Source: Streptomyces hundungensis (GTDB taxonomy: Bacteria; Actinomycetota; Actinomycetes; Streptomycetales; Streptomycetaceae). Taken from it: 64,000 nt of DNA. The notes under the pieces are model-generated. The model saw only the letters and a list, made by a program, of their open reading frames with translations, had not been told where the DNA came from and ran no database searches. The stretch spans positions 1,674,001 through 1,738,000 of the forward strand of contig NZ_CP032698.1 in the NCBI RefSeq assembly GCF_003627815.1, given 5' to 3'. Each line of letters begins with the position of its first letter. The stretch's first letter is position 1. Positions 1 to 7,013 of the stretch are shown piece after piece. The position numbers and the translations under genes were made by a program.

Positions 1-180
1 GAGCTGGGCGAAGCCGGCGTCGCTCGACGCGGACGGGGAGCTGGACGCGGTGGCGGAGGGCGACGGCGCGAGCGGCGCTGTGACGCCGTACGCGCTCCCG
101 GCGGCCACCGGAACACTCAGCAGCACGGCCGCCGCGGCCCCCACACACACTCTGCGCCACTGGATCTGTGAATGCCTCAT
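1..180 (-). CDS. N-terminal part of an unidentified secreted protein (runs off the window)
   Basis: The first 60 codons are visible on the minus strand. The ATG is followed by basic residues (MRHSQIQWRR), a hydrophobic stretch of about 20 residues and a VPVAAGSAYG-type cleavage region, so a Sec signal peptide is likely. After it comes a Pro/Ser/Ala-rich linker. An AGGAGG ribosome site lies 7 nt before the ATG and is embedded in an inverted repeat (GGCAGG/CCTGCC, 182-196). The function cannot be named because the mature domain lies outside the window. Confidence 0.75.
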   Translation of the reverse strand, partial: MRHSQIQWRRVCVGAAAAVLLSVPVAAGSAYGVTAPLAPSPSATASSSPSASSDAGFAQL

Positions 181-484
181 GGGCAGGCCTCCTGCCGGAC
201 GAGGGCGCCCGGACGAACGACGGGGGTCCAGGCGGAGGACATCACTTCTCTTTCCCACGTCCCACGCTAGGCCCGCCGGTCCGCCCTCGCATGGCGGCAC
301 CGGTGTTGCGGGCCGGCCCCTGGTGTGCACCACCTCCCCCACCGTCGCCGTCGCCGCACGCCAGGAACCGGATGGCTCACCTCGGGAGCGCCTGCCTCAT
401 GCCCCCCGCGTGTGCCGGTCACCGGGTCAGCCGCACTCGCTCCGCGCACACAGTCCATCTTCTCGACGCCGTTAGGCTCACCCC
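181..484. other. Intergenic stretch upstream of the left secreted-protein gene
   Basis: No convincing gene is seen. The stretch holds the hairpin-embedded ribosome site of the left gene at 182-196 and must hold its promoter. Apparent open frames here have no plausible start site or recognisable protein. Confidence 0.5.
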
Positions 485-616
485 ATGAACACCCCGTGGG
501 AACCGACCGCCCCAGGTGTCCTGCGGCTGCCGTCGGGCCTGTTGGTACGGGGCCGTGGTCTGCGCCGCCCCCTCCCCCCGGGCCCGGCGCCCGAGTTCGT
601 GGCCCAGTTCTCGTAG
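485..616 (+). pseudogene. Remnant of a protein-tyrosine-phosphatase family gene (N-terminus only)
   Basis: A 43-codon frame starts ATG and stops TAG. Its start (TPWEPTAPGVLRLPSG, then VRGRGLRRPLP) resembles, from memory, the conserved N-terminus of a short Streptomyces protein-tyrosine-phosphatase family protein of about 150 residues. The frame stops before any HCxxGxxR active-site motif, and none is visible downstream in any frame to 780. I read it as the 5' end of a gene whose catalytic part has been deleted. It could instead be a genuine small protein, but the resemblance makes decay more likely. Confidence 0.5.
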
Positions 617-780
617 CCCTGCACTGTGGGCGCTGGGTGGTTCTGCTCAACTGCCCTACAGCGGAGGGCCGTTGAGCGTGGTCATACGCAACAACGCCCA
701 TTTCATCCCTGTTCGCGCGGAGGGGCTCACGGCGCGCGCTCGGTCCGAGGTGCGAACCGGGTGACCAACAACCGACCCAC

Positions 781-798
781 TTAGGTTAGCCTCACCTT
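781..798 (+). promoter_or_regulatory. Iron box (DmdR/IdeR-type operator)
   Basis: TTAGGTTAGCCTCACCTT closely matches the actinobacterial iron-box consensus TTAGGTTAGGCTCACCTAA bound by DtxR-family repressors (DmdR1, IdeR). It ends 2 nt before the ATG of the CopD-family gene, replacing the usual ribosome-binding region. This suggests Fe(II)-dependent repression and possibly a leaderless transcript. Confidence 0.75.
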
Positions 799-800
799 CC

Positions 801-2057
801 ATGACCCTCGTTCATCTGGCCGCCTCGGCCGGCTACACCACACCCCCGCTCTGGCGAATCCTCACCAAAACGGGCTATTTCATAGGCTTGTCCGGGGCCA
901 TCGGGGCCACTGTCACCTATGCGACGACCGTTCGCCCGGCCCTGCGCATGCCGGGAAACGAGCGCGGTGACGTCGACGTACTGCGTCGGCGGACCGCGCT
1001 GTACCTCGCCTGGGCGGGGGTCGTCCTGCTGGTGTCGGGCTACTTCCAGCTCGCGGGCCGCGTGGCCCGGGCCGGAAAGGGCATGCCGTTCGGTGAGGCG
1101 CTCACGCCGGGCCACATCGGGGACTTCCTGACGGCTCCCGCGGCGAAGGGCGCATGGGCGGCCCAGGGCGCGATCTACGGGGTGCAGAACATCCTCGTCG
1201 CCCTGGCCTCCGCCACGCTGATCGCGCTGTTCCTGCCCCGCGCCCGAAGACGCCTCGACGCGCTCGCCCTCACCGCGCTGCCCCTCGCCCTCGCCGTGAC
1301 GCTCGTCGCGGCGGTGCCGGCCATCGCGCCGAAGGACGCGGACAAGGTGTTCGACATCCTCTTCGGCCAGATCCACATCGTCAGCGGCACGGTCTGGATC
1401 GGCGGCCTGGCCGTCCTCGCCGCCCTCGCCACGACCCGTGGCCGGCTGAGCGACAGCGCGGGCGCGCTGTGGGCGGACCTGTGGCGGCGCTTCAGCCTGG
1501 TCGCCCTGGTCTGCGTCGGCGCCGTACTCACCTCCGGCCTGTGGATGAGCTGGAAGCACGTCGGCGGCATCGGGCAACTGTGGACCACCACCTACGGGTT
1601 CGTCCTGCTCATCAAGATCGTGCTGGTACTCGCCATGGTCGTGGCAGGCGGGGCCAACCAGTTCTGGCTGATGCCCCGCATCGCACAGGCGCGCCGCGCC
1701 GACGCCACGGCCTCCCTCCTGCATCTGACGTTGCGTCACTTCCCGAGGGTGGTGTGGGCCGAAGTCACCCTGGGATGTGCCGTCCTGGCCGTGATCCCCT
1801 TCCTCAGCGGCTCGGCGCGTACGGAGGCGGGGGACGCGCGGGCCGTGCCGAACGGCAGCATCATCGCCGTGGGCATCGCCCTCGTCCTCACGCTCGCCGC
1901 GTCCCTCTACATCACGGCACGCGCCTCGGACGCGCTGGGTCGACGCGGGGTCGGGGCTGCGGCTGCTGACGCTGACGCTGACGCCGACCGGGATGTACGC
2001 GCGGAGTCGGAGGAGGCTGCGGTCACCGCCAGGGCCGGAGCCGGAGCCGGGGCCTGA
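801..2057 (+). CDS. CopD-family polytopic membrane protein, probably iron regulated
   Basis: The protein has 418 residues with about nine hydrophobic segments (roughly 19-41, 74-92, 127-150, 161-184, 195-215, 230-250, 265-290, 315-335, 350-372). The layout and motifs such as the GQIHIVSGTVWIGG helix near 190-205 match the CopD copper-resistance family, implicated in copper uptake or handling across the inner membrane. The C-terminus is a low-complexity Ala/Asp/Gly tail encoded by short repeats. The start ATG directly follows an iron box and lacks a ribosome site, so leaderless translation is possible. Iron rather than copper control is the odd feature. No CopC partner is adjacent, although the partial secreted protein to the left could be one. 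Confidence 0.82.
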   Translation: MTLVHLAASAGYTTPPLWRILTKTGYFIGLSGAIGATVTYATTVRPALRMPGNERGDVDVLRRRTALYLAWAGVVLLVSGYFQLAGRVARAGKGMPFGEALTPGHIGDFLTAPAAKGAWAAQGAIYGVQNILVALASATLIALFLPRARRRLDALALTALPLALAVTLVAAVPAIAPKDADKVFDILFGQIHIVSGTVWIGGLAVLAALATTRGRLSDSAGALWADLWRRFSLVALVCVGAVLTSGLWMSWKHVGGIGQLWTTTYGFVLLIKIVLVLAMVVAGGANQFWLMPRIAQARRADATASLLHLTLRHFPRVVWAEVTLGCAVLAVIPFLSGSARTEAGDARAVPNGSIIAVGIALVLTLAASLYITARASDALGRRGVGAAAADADADADRDVRAESEEAAVTARAGAGAGA

Positions 2058-2112
2058 CGGCGTCGGGCGGTCCAGGCGGGTCCGCCGCTTGGCCGGTCGC
2101 GCGCTCGGGCGG

Positions 2113-2739
2113 TCACACGCTCGCCAGAAGGGCATCGAGCGGGGCCGGGACGGCGGTGAGGTCGAGGGCCTCGACCAGGAGATGGCCGTAACGGATCTTG
2201 CGGCCCTTCTTCGTGCCGAGGAACCGGCGCAGTTGCCGCGAGCGAGCGCGGCCGTGGTGGGCGGGCTGGCGCAGAAACGTCTGCCAGGCGCGCAGGTCGC
2301 CCTCGGCCGCGATGATCTCCTCGATCGCGGCCGGGCCCAGCGCGCGGACGAGTTCGGCCTCCAGGTCCGCCGCGCACACGAAGAACCCCGGACGTGGTGC
2401 TCGGGCCCGCCGCAGGGCGCGCTCGTAGTAGCTCTGTTCCCGCTCGTCGCACAGGCCTGTCAGACGTAGTCCAAGACCGGGCGGACCGAGGAGGCCGGCG
2501 TAGCGGCCCACGCTCATCGCCCCGCCCATCGGGATGACACACACGCCCTCGGCGACGAGGTCCCGGCCGCGTCGTGCGGCCAGCGCCTCGACGGCCGCGA
2601 GGTCGCTCGGCCCTTCCAGCAACACCGCTGTCCGCAGGCCGAGTTGAGCCGCAAGCTCGGTCGCTCGTCCGGCGGGGCCCCCGGCCGCCCAACGACCGAC
2701 CGCCTCCCGGAACGCCCCCATGTCCGCCACGTCCGCCAT
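2113..2739 (-). CDS. TOPRIM-domain protein (OLD/topoisomerase-primase nucleotidyl transferase fold)
   Basis: The protein has 208 residues. It carries the glutamate motif of a TOPRIM fold (LLEGPSD, residues 40-46), a glycine-rich segment (MGGAMSVGRY, 72-81) and an acidic motif (LCDEREQ, 96-102) as in OLD-family TOPRIM domains that bind Mg2+ and cleave or transfer on nucleic acid. No ATPase domain is present, so it is the stand-alone form common in Streptomyces. The basic C-terminal stretch (RSRQLRRFLGTKKGRK) could contact nucleic acid. It is convergent with the CopD gene. Substrate unknown. ATG 2739 is used; ATG 2721 is an alternative. Confidence 0.8.
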   Translation of the reverse strand: MADVADMGAFREAVGRWAAGGPAGRATELAAQLGLRTAVLLEGPSDLAAVEALAARRGRDLVAEGVCVIPMGGAMSVGRYAGLLGPPGLGLRLTGLCDEREQSYYERALRRARAPRPGFFVCAADLEAELVRALGPAAIEEIIAAEGDLRAWQTFLRQPAHHGRARSRQLRRFLGTKKGRKIRYGHLLVEALDLTAVPAPLDALLASV

Positions 2740-2871
2740 GGGACGAGTCTGCGCCTGCGTCGACCGATCCAGTACCGAATATCCGGGGGGACCGCCGAAG
2801 CCTACGGCCCACCATCCCGGCGCAGCGAGTCAGTCAGCGCGGTCGTCGGGCACGGAGGTGGGGACGGCGCC

Positions 2872-3663
2872 TCAGAGCAGGCCCAAGTCCCGGAGTTCCT
2901 TGTGCAGTTCGGCGCGGCTCGGGTCCACCGCGGTGGGAGACGTGCCACGCCGGTCCAGCGCGGTGGGAGACGTACCACGCGGGTCCAGCCCGGTGGGAGA
3001 CGTGCCACGCCGGTCCAGCGCGGTGGGCGGCGTACCGCCCGTGACGGGGGCGGGGCGACGGCCGTCCCGCAGCAGGTACGCGCCGATCATGCCGCCGACC
3101 AGCCCGCCGAGGTGAGCCAGCCAGCTCACCCCCGGGGTGCCCGGGACGGCGACCGTCACCAGGTAGGCGAAGGACGCCGCCATCACCACACCGATGAGCA
3201 CGTCGACGAGCCGCCGGTCGAACAGGCCGCGCAGCACCACGTATCCGAAGTAACCGAAGACCACGCCGCTGGCGCCCACGCTCATGGTGTCCGCCTCCTG
3301 GAAGAGCCAGACGGCGAGGCCACTGGTCATCGCGACGAGGAGGGTGAGCCACACGAACCGGACCGCACCGCGGTACGCGGCGAGGAACCCGAAGATGAAC
3401 AGCGGGCCGGAGTTGGCCTCGATGTGGTCCCAGCCGAAGTGCAGGAAGGGCGAGACCAGGATGCCCGGCAGCCGGCCCATGTCGCGCGGGATGACGCCGA
3501 AGTCCGTATCCAGGCGGTAGTCCGACAGCCAGTTGACGACTTGCAGGGCCCAAACGACCGCCATGAAGCCGAACATGACGAAGAGCGCCCTGCGCGCCTC
3601 CCCGATCATTTCGTCGGCGGTCCGCCGGTCCGCCCGTTCCCACCCGTGTGACAACCCGCCCAC
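2872..3663 (-). CDS. Rhomboid-family intramembrane serine protease
   Basis: Six to seven hydrophobic helices carry the rhomboid hallmarks: a HIEANSGPL segment (H and N of the oxyanion region), GASGVVFG (GxSG nucleophile serine) and WLAHLGGLVGG (catalytic histidine). It should cleave transmembrane substrates in the cytoplasmic membrane. The cytosolic C-terminus has four 10-residue repeats (type RGTSPTALDR) before a short SRAELHKELRDLGLL tail. The start is uncertain. GTG 3663 follows a GGGGGAG sequence closely; an open frame continues to GTG 3789, and ATG 3609 just before helix 1 is also possible. Confidence 0.85.
   Translation of the reverse strand: MGGLSHGWERADRRTADEMIGEARRALFVMFGFMAVVWALQVVNWLSDYRLDTDFGVIPRDMGRLPGILVSPFLHFGWDHIEANSGPLFIFGFLAAYRGAVRFVWLTLLVAMTSGLAVWLFQEADTMSVGASGVVFGYFGYVVLRGLFDRRLVDVLIGVVMAASFAYLVTVAVPGTPGVSWLAHLGGLVGGMIGAYLLRDGRRPAPVTGGTPPTALDRRGTSPTGLDPRGTSPTALDRRGTSPTAVDPSRAELHKELRDLGLL
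2921..3040. repeat. Four tandem 30-bp repeats encoding the rhomboid C-terminal decapeptide
   Basis: Units 2921-2950, 2951-2980, 2981-3010 and 3011-3040 are about 80-95% alike and in frame with the rhomboid gene (unit RGTSPTALDR). Because the unit is a multiple of three, copy-number change would not break the frame. Confidence 0.9.
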
Positions 3664-3849
3664 CGACTCCCCCTGCGCCCCTGCGCTCCCGAGCTCCCGC
3701 GCTTCCGCGGCCTCAAACTTTTCGAACGCATCGTACGGTCGCGGGCGGCACGGCACGAAACGGGCACCGGGTCGCGCCGCTGGGGCCACCTGGCCACCTC
3801 CCCCCGCCGCTCTCCGGGTGCGCCCGCCCGAGCCGTCCGCCCTGCTCCC

Positions 3850-4254
3850 TCAGTGGGCGAGCCTCGCGATCGCGGCCTCCGTGAGGGGGGTGAAGAAGTT
3901 GACCAGATGGCCGTCGGGGTCGCGGAGCAGGAGCGAGCGGTTGCCCCAGGGCATCGTGGTGGGCTGCTGTACGAAGTCCTCGACGAGGCCGGAGTCGACC
4001 AGGTTCCGGTGGACGCCGTCCACGTCCGCGACGCGGAATTCGAGGATCACGCTGCGGTTGTCGGCGGGGTGCGCGGCTCCGGGAGCGAACATCGGGACGG
4101 TCCTTGTGCTGCCGATCGCCAGCGTCGCCGAACCAACCCTGAGCTCGGCGAAGTCCTCGGTGGACCAGTTCGCCCGCACCCCCGTGGCCCGCTCGTAGAA
4201 GGTGACCAAGCGGGTGATGTCGCCGGTGATGACGCGGATCGAGACGAAGTCCAT
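3850..4254 (-). CDS. VOC-superfamily protein (glyoxalase/bleomycin-resistance/dioxygenase fold)
   Basis: The 134-residue protein begins MDFVSIRVITGDITRLVTFY and has the paired beta-alpha-beta-beta-beta modules of the vicinal-oxygen-chelate fold, ending in the typical LLLRDPDGHLVNFFTP metal-site strand. A GGGAG ribosome site precedes the ATG. It is divergent from the WYL regulator at 4382 with a palindromic operator between them, so it is probably that regulator's target. The substrate is not predictable. Confidence 0.85.
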   Translation of the reverse strand: MDFVSIRVITGDITRLVTFYERATGVRANWSTEDFAELRVGSATLAIGSTRTVPMFAPGAAHPADNRSVILEFRVADVDGVHRNLVDSGLVEDFVQQPTTMPWGNRSLLLRDPDGHLVNFFTPLTEAAIARLAH

Positions 4255-4336
4255 GGGTTCTCCCGGAGTGGGGTGGCGAAAGGGGTGGAAACGTTGACGG
4301 TGGCTGTGCAGCCCCCTCGGCACGCACGCTATGACC

Positions 4337-4363
4337 AATACCGGACAGAACCCGTCCGGTATT
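4337..4363. promoter_or_regulatory. Perfect palindromic operator between VOC gene and WYL regulator
   Basis: The inverted repeat AATACCGGAC/GTCCGGTATT has two perfect 10-bp arms separated by 7 bp. It ends 18 bp before the regulator's ATG and 82 bp from the divergent VOC start. It is the obvious candidate binding site for the WYL regulator, giving autoregulation plus control of the VOC gene. Confidence 0.65.
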
Positions 4364-4381
4364 CGCGCGAGACTTCTCCCC

Positions 4382-5719
4382 ATGGCCCGACCCCTCGCCC
4401 GTGTGCTGACCCTGTTGGAACTCCTCCAGTCCGGCGGCACCCGTACCGTCGCCGAACTCGCGAACCGGCTCGGCGTGGACGAGCGCACGGTACGGCGCTA
4501 CGTCCAGCACCTCCTCGAACTCGACGTTCCCGTCGAATCGGTGCGCGGCCGCTACGGCGGCTACCGGCTGGCCTCCGGTTTCCGTATGCCACCGCTGATG
4601 CTGAGCGACGACGAAGCGCTCGCCGTGCTCCTCGGGCTCGTGGCAGGCCGGCGGACCGGCCTCACGACGAGCACGGACGTCGCGAGCGAGACGGCCGCGG
4701 CCAAGATCCGGCGCGTGCTGCCCGAACGGCTCGGCCGCAGACTCGACGCGGTGCTGGACTCGCTCGCGTTCACGAGTCCGGAGGGGACATCGGGCTCGCG
4801 CGGCGGTCCGGCGCCGTCCCCACCCCTGGGAACGGGCGCACCCCAAGCGCCGGCTGCTCCCTCCAACCCGCCGTCACCCACCACCCGGAGCGCACCCACC
4901 GACTCACCGCCGCCCACCAGCTCAGCGGCGCTCACCACCCCGGGTACACCCACCGGCTCAGCGGCGCCCACCACCCTGAGCACACCCACCGGCCCACCAG
5001 CACCCACTGGGCCAGCGGCGCTCACGACCCCGAGCACACCCACCGAGCCGGCGGCACCCACCCGCTCGACGGCCCCCGCCGACCCCGGGCCCCCCACCGA
5101 CACCACCCCCCGCTCGGTCGCGCCGCGCAGCGCCATCCTGCTCTGCGTCGCCGACGCGGTGCGCCATCAGCGCCCGCTCTCGATCCGCTACACCTCCGCC
5201 GACGGCCGACGCAGCGAGCGCACGCTGCACCCGTACGGGCTCGTCGCTCACTCCGGCAAGTGGTACGTCACCGGAACGGATCCCGTGATCGACGAGGACC
5301 GGACGTTCCGGCTCGACCGCATCGCCGACGCGCGGACCCTGCCCGGATCGTTCGTGCCGCCCGTAGGGTTCGATCCGGCGGAACGCGTCCTCGCGGGGCT
5401 CGCCACCGCACCGCACCGCCATCAGGTGAGCCTGCGGATCCAGGGGACCGCCGAACAGATCAGGGCGCACCTGCCGACCCACCTCGCGACCCTGTCGGAA
5501 TTGCCGGACCGAAGCGGCAGGGCGCCCCAACTACCCTGTTTCCGAGCCGAGTTGAGGGTCCAGGACCTCGACTGGCTGCCTGCCGTACTCGCCTGCCTCG
5601 ACCGGCCGCTCGTCATCGAGCGGCCGCCCGAACTCCGCGACCTCGTCTCCGCCTTGGCCGACCGGCTCGCCCGCACCGCCCAACCGCCCCCTCCCGGATA
5701 CCTTGGCCGTCCTGCCTGA
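4382..5719 (+). CDS. HTH/WYL-domain transcriptional regulator (YafY-like) with a long Pro/Thr-rich linker
   Basis: The 445-residue protein starts MARPLARVLTLLELLQSGG with a DeoR-type winged helix (residues 1-60: TVAELANRLGVDERTVRRYV), then a conserved middle segment and a WYL-type ligand/DNA-sensing domain (about 245-345: RQRPLSIRYTSADGRRSERTLHPYGLVAHSGKWYVTG). Between them lies an unusual Pro/Thr/Ser/Ala linker of about 90 residues encoded by imperfect repeats at 4850-5110. Family members usually run about 320 residues, so the linker explains the extra length. The ATG at 4382 is chosen because the HTH begins there and the upstream palindrome would otherwise be coding. Confidence 0.88.
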   Translation: MARPLARVLTLLELLQSGGTRTVAELANRLGVDERTVRRYVQHLLELDVPVESVRGRYGGYRLASGFRMPPLMLSDDEALAVLLGLVAGRRTGLTTSTDVASETAAAKIRRVLPERLGRRLDAVLDSLAFTSPEGTSGSRGGPAPSPPLGTGAPQAPAAPSNPPSPTTRSAPTDSPPPTSSAALTTPGTPTGSAAPTTLSTPTGPPAPTGPAALTTPSTPTEPAAPTRSTAPADPGPPTDTTPRSVAPRSAILLCVADAVRHQRPLSIRYTSADGRRSERTLHPYGLVAHSGKWYVTGTDPVIDEDRTFRLDRIADARTLPGSFVPPVGFDPAERVLAGLATAPHRHQVSLRIQGTAEQIRAHLPTHLATLSELPDRSGRAPQLPCFRAELRVQDLDWLPAVLACLDRPLVIERPPELRDLVSALADRLARTAQPPPPGYLGRPA

Positions 5720-5755
5720 CCTCAGGTGCGCGGCGGCCCGCGTCGGTGCCGAACA

Positions 5756-5866
5756 ACATCGGGGCCGGGCCACATCGGGGCGGGCTGCATCGGGGCCGCC
5801 CCATGCCGGGGCCGTGCCGCATCGGGCCGGGCCCGCATCAAGGCGAGCCACATCGAGGCTGACCGG
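5756..5866. repeat. Short degenerate CATCGGGGC-type tandem repeats
   Basis: Between the WYL regulator and the methyltransferase lie about six imperfect units of 14-18 bp built around CATCGGGGC(C/G)GGGC. No start codon or domain gives them a coding role. The spacer is otherwise empty apart from the methyltransferase leader. Confidence 0.6.
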
Positions 5867-5940
5867 CGTGGAGGCGGGGCGGCCTCACCCGCGCGGAAAG
5901 CAGATGCGTGCCGCTCGGCCCCCCTGCAAGGCTCCGGCCC

Positions 5941-6678
5941 ATGAATCGTGAACAGATCTCCCGGCTCGCCCACGCCAACCACCCCATCGCGGCCCCGCTC
6001 CACGACACATCCGTACGACACCTGCTGGACAGTGCCGTCCCGCGCGGCGACACCCGCGTCCTGGATCTGGGCTGCGGCGGTGGGGAATGGCTGCTGCGCG
6101 CCCTCGCTGCGTACCCGGAGCTGCGCGCGGAGGGCGTCGACGTGTCCCGGAGCGCGCTGGACCATGCCCGTGAGGCGGCGCGAGCCATTGGCGTCCACGA
6201 GCGCCTCACCCTCCACCACCAGGAGGCCGAACTCTTCGCCGCAGCAGCCGAGTTCGACCTGGTCATCAGCGTCGGGGCCAGGCACGCCTTCGGTGGCCTG
6301 TTGCCCACCCTCGCGGCGACCCGCGACCACCTGGCCCCCGGCGGACGCGTCCTGATCGGCGAGGGCTTCTGGGCGGACCGGCCCTCGGCGGAGGCCGTCG
6401 AGATGCTGGGCGACCTCAGCGATCTGCCGACCACCCTCGACCTCGTCGCCACCGACGGCTGGACACCCGTCCAGGCCCACATCAGCACACGTGAGGAACT
6501 CGACGCCTACGAGTGGTCGTGGACGGGCTCCCTCGCGTCCTGGGCCCTGGACCACCCGAACGACCCTGACGCCGCGCAGGCCCTGGCCGCGGCGGCCGAG
6601 CACCGCACGGAGTGGCTACGCGGATACCGGGACTCCTTCGGCTTCGTCTGCCTGGTCCTGCGCCCGACACCGCGCTGA
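5941..6678 (+). CDS. Class I SAM-dependent methyltransferase
   Basis: This 245-residue protein has motif I VLDLGCGGGEWLL (about residues 40-52), an acidic motif II (GVDVSRSALDHAREAA) and a post-motif LAPGGRVLIGEGFW near 140. These define a Rossmann-fold methyltransferase acting on a small molecule or protein. The C-terminal region (EWSWTGSLASWALDHPND) is shared with many actinobacterial relatives of unknown substrate. It stands alone on the plus strand and the start ATG is preceded only by a weak purine tract. Confidence 0.85.
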   Translation: MNREQISRLAHANHPIAAPLHDTSVRHLLDSAVPRGDTRVLDLGCGGGEWLLRALAAYPELRAEGVDVSRSALDHAREAARAIGVHERLTLHHQEAELFAAAAEFDLVISVGARHAFGGLLPTLAATRDHLAPGGRVLIGEGFWADRPSAEAVEMLGDLSDLPTTLDLVATDGWTPVQAHISTREELDAYEWSWTGSLASWALDHPNDPDAAQALAAAAEHRTEWLRGYRDSFGFVCLVLRPTPR

Positions 6679-7013
6679 GCCGAACCCTGCGGCACATCCC
6701 CCCTCCCCCCTTCCCCCTCCCAACTCCCAGTCATTGCCTCCGATTTACCCGCGCGCCCTTCCCAAGCCATGTGACATATGCAATTTTACAGAGCGCATGA
6801 GCGAGCCGCGTTCATGCCGATGGATCAGTTAGACCCGCGGGTCATCGGGTCCGCTCCGCCACGTCCCGGATCAGGGGCGGCACACCCCTGGACCGGGGGC
6901 GTGCCCTGATGCCGAGGCGCGCCCCGGGCCGGGGCGGGGTGGGGCGGCCGGACCCCGCGGTACCCCCACCGCCGCGCCCCGAGCGCGGCCTTCACACCGC
7001 TGGGAGGCGGCAC
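6679..7013. other. Collagenase promoter region
   Basis: This gene-free stretch contains an AT-rich island at about 6768-6800 that stands out from its surroundings and is the best place for the collagenase promoter. A GGGAGG ribosome site at 7001-7008 ends the region. No operator palindrome was recognised. Confidence 0.5.
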
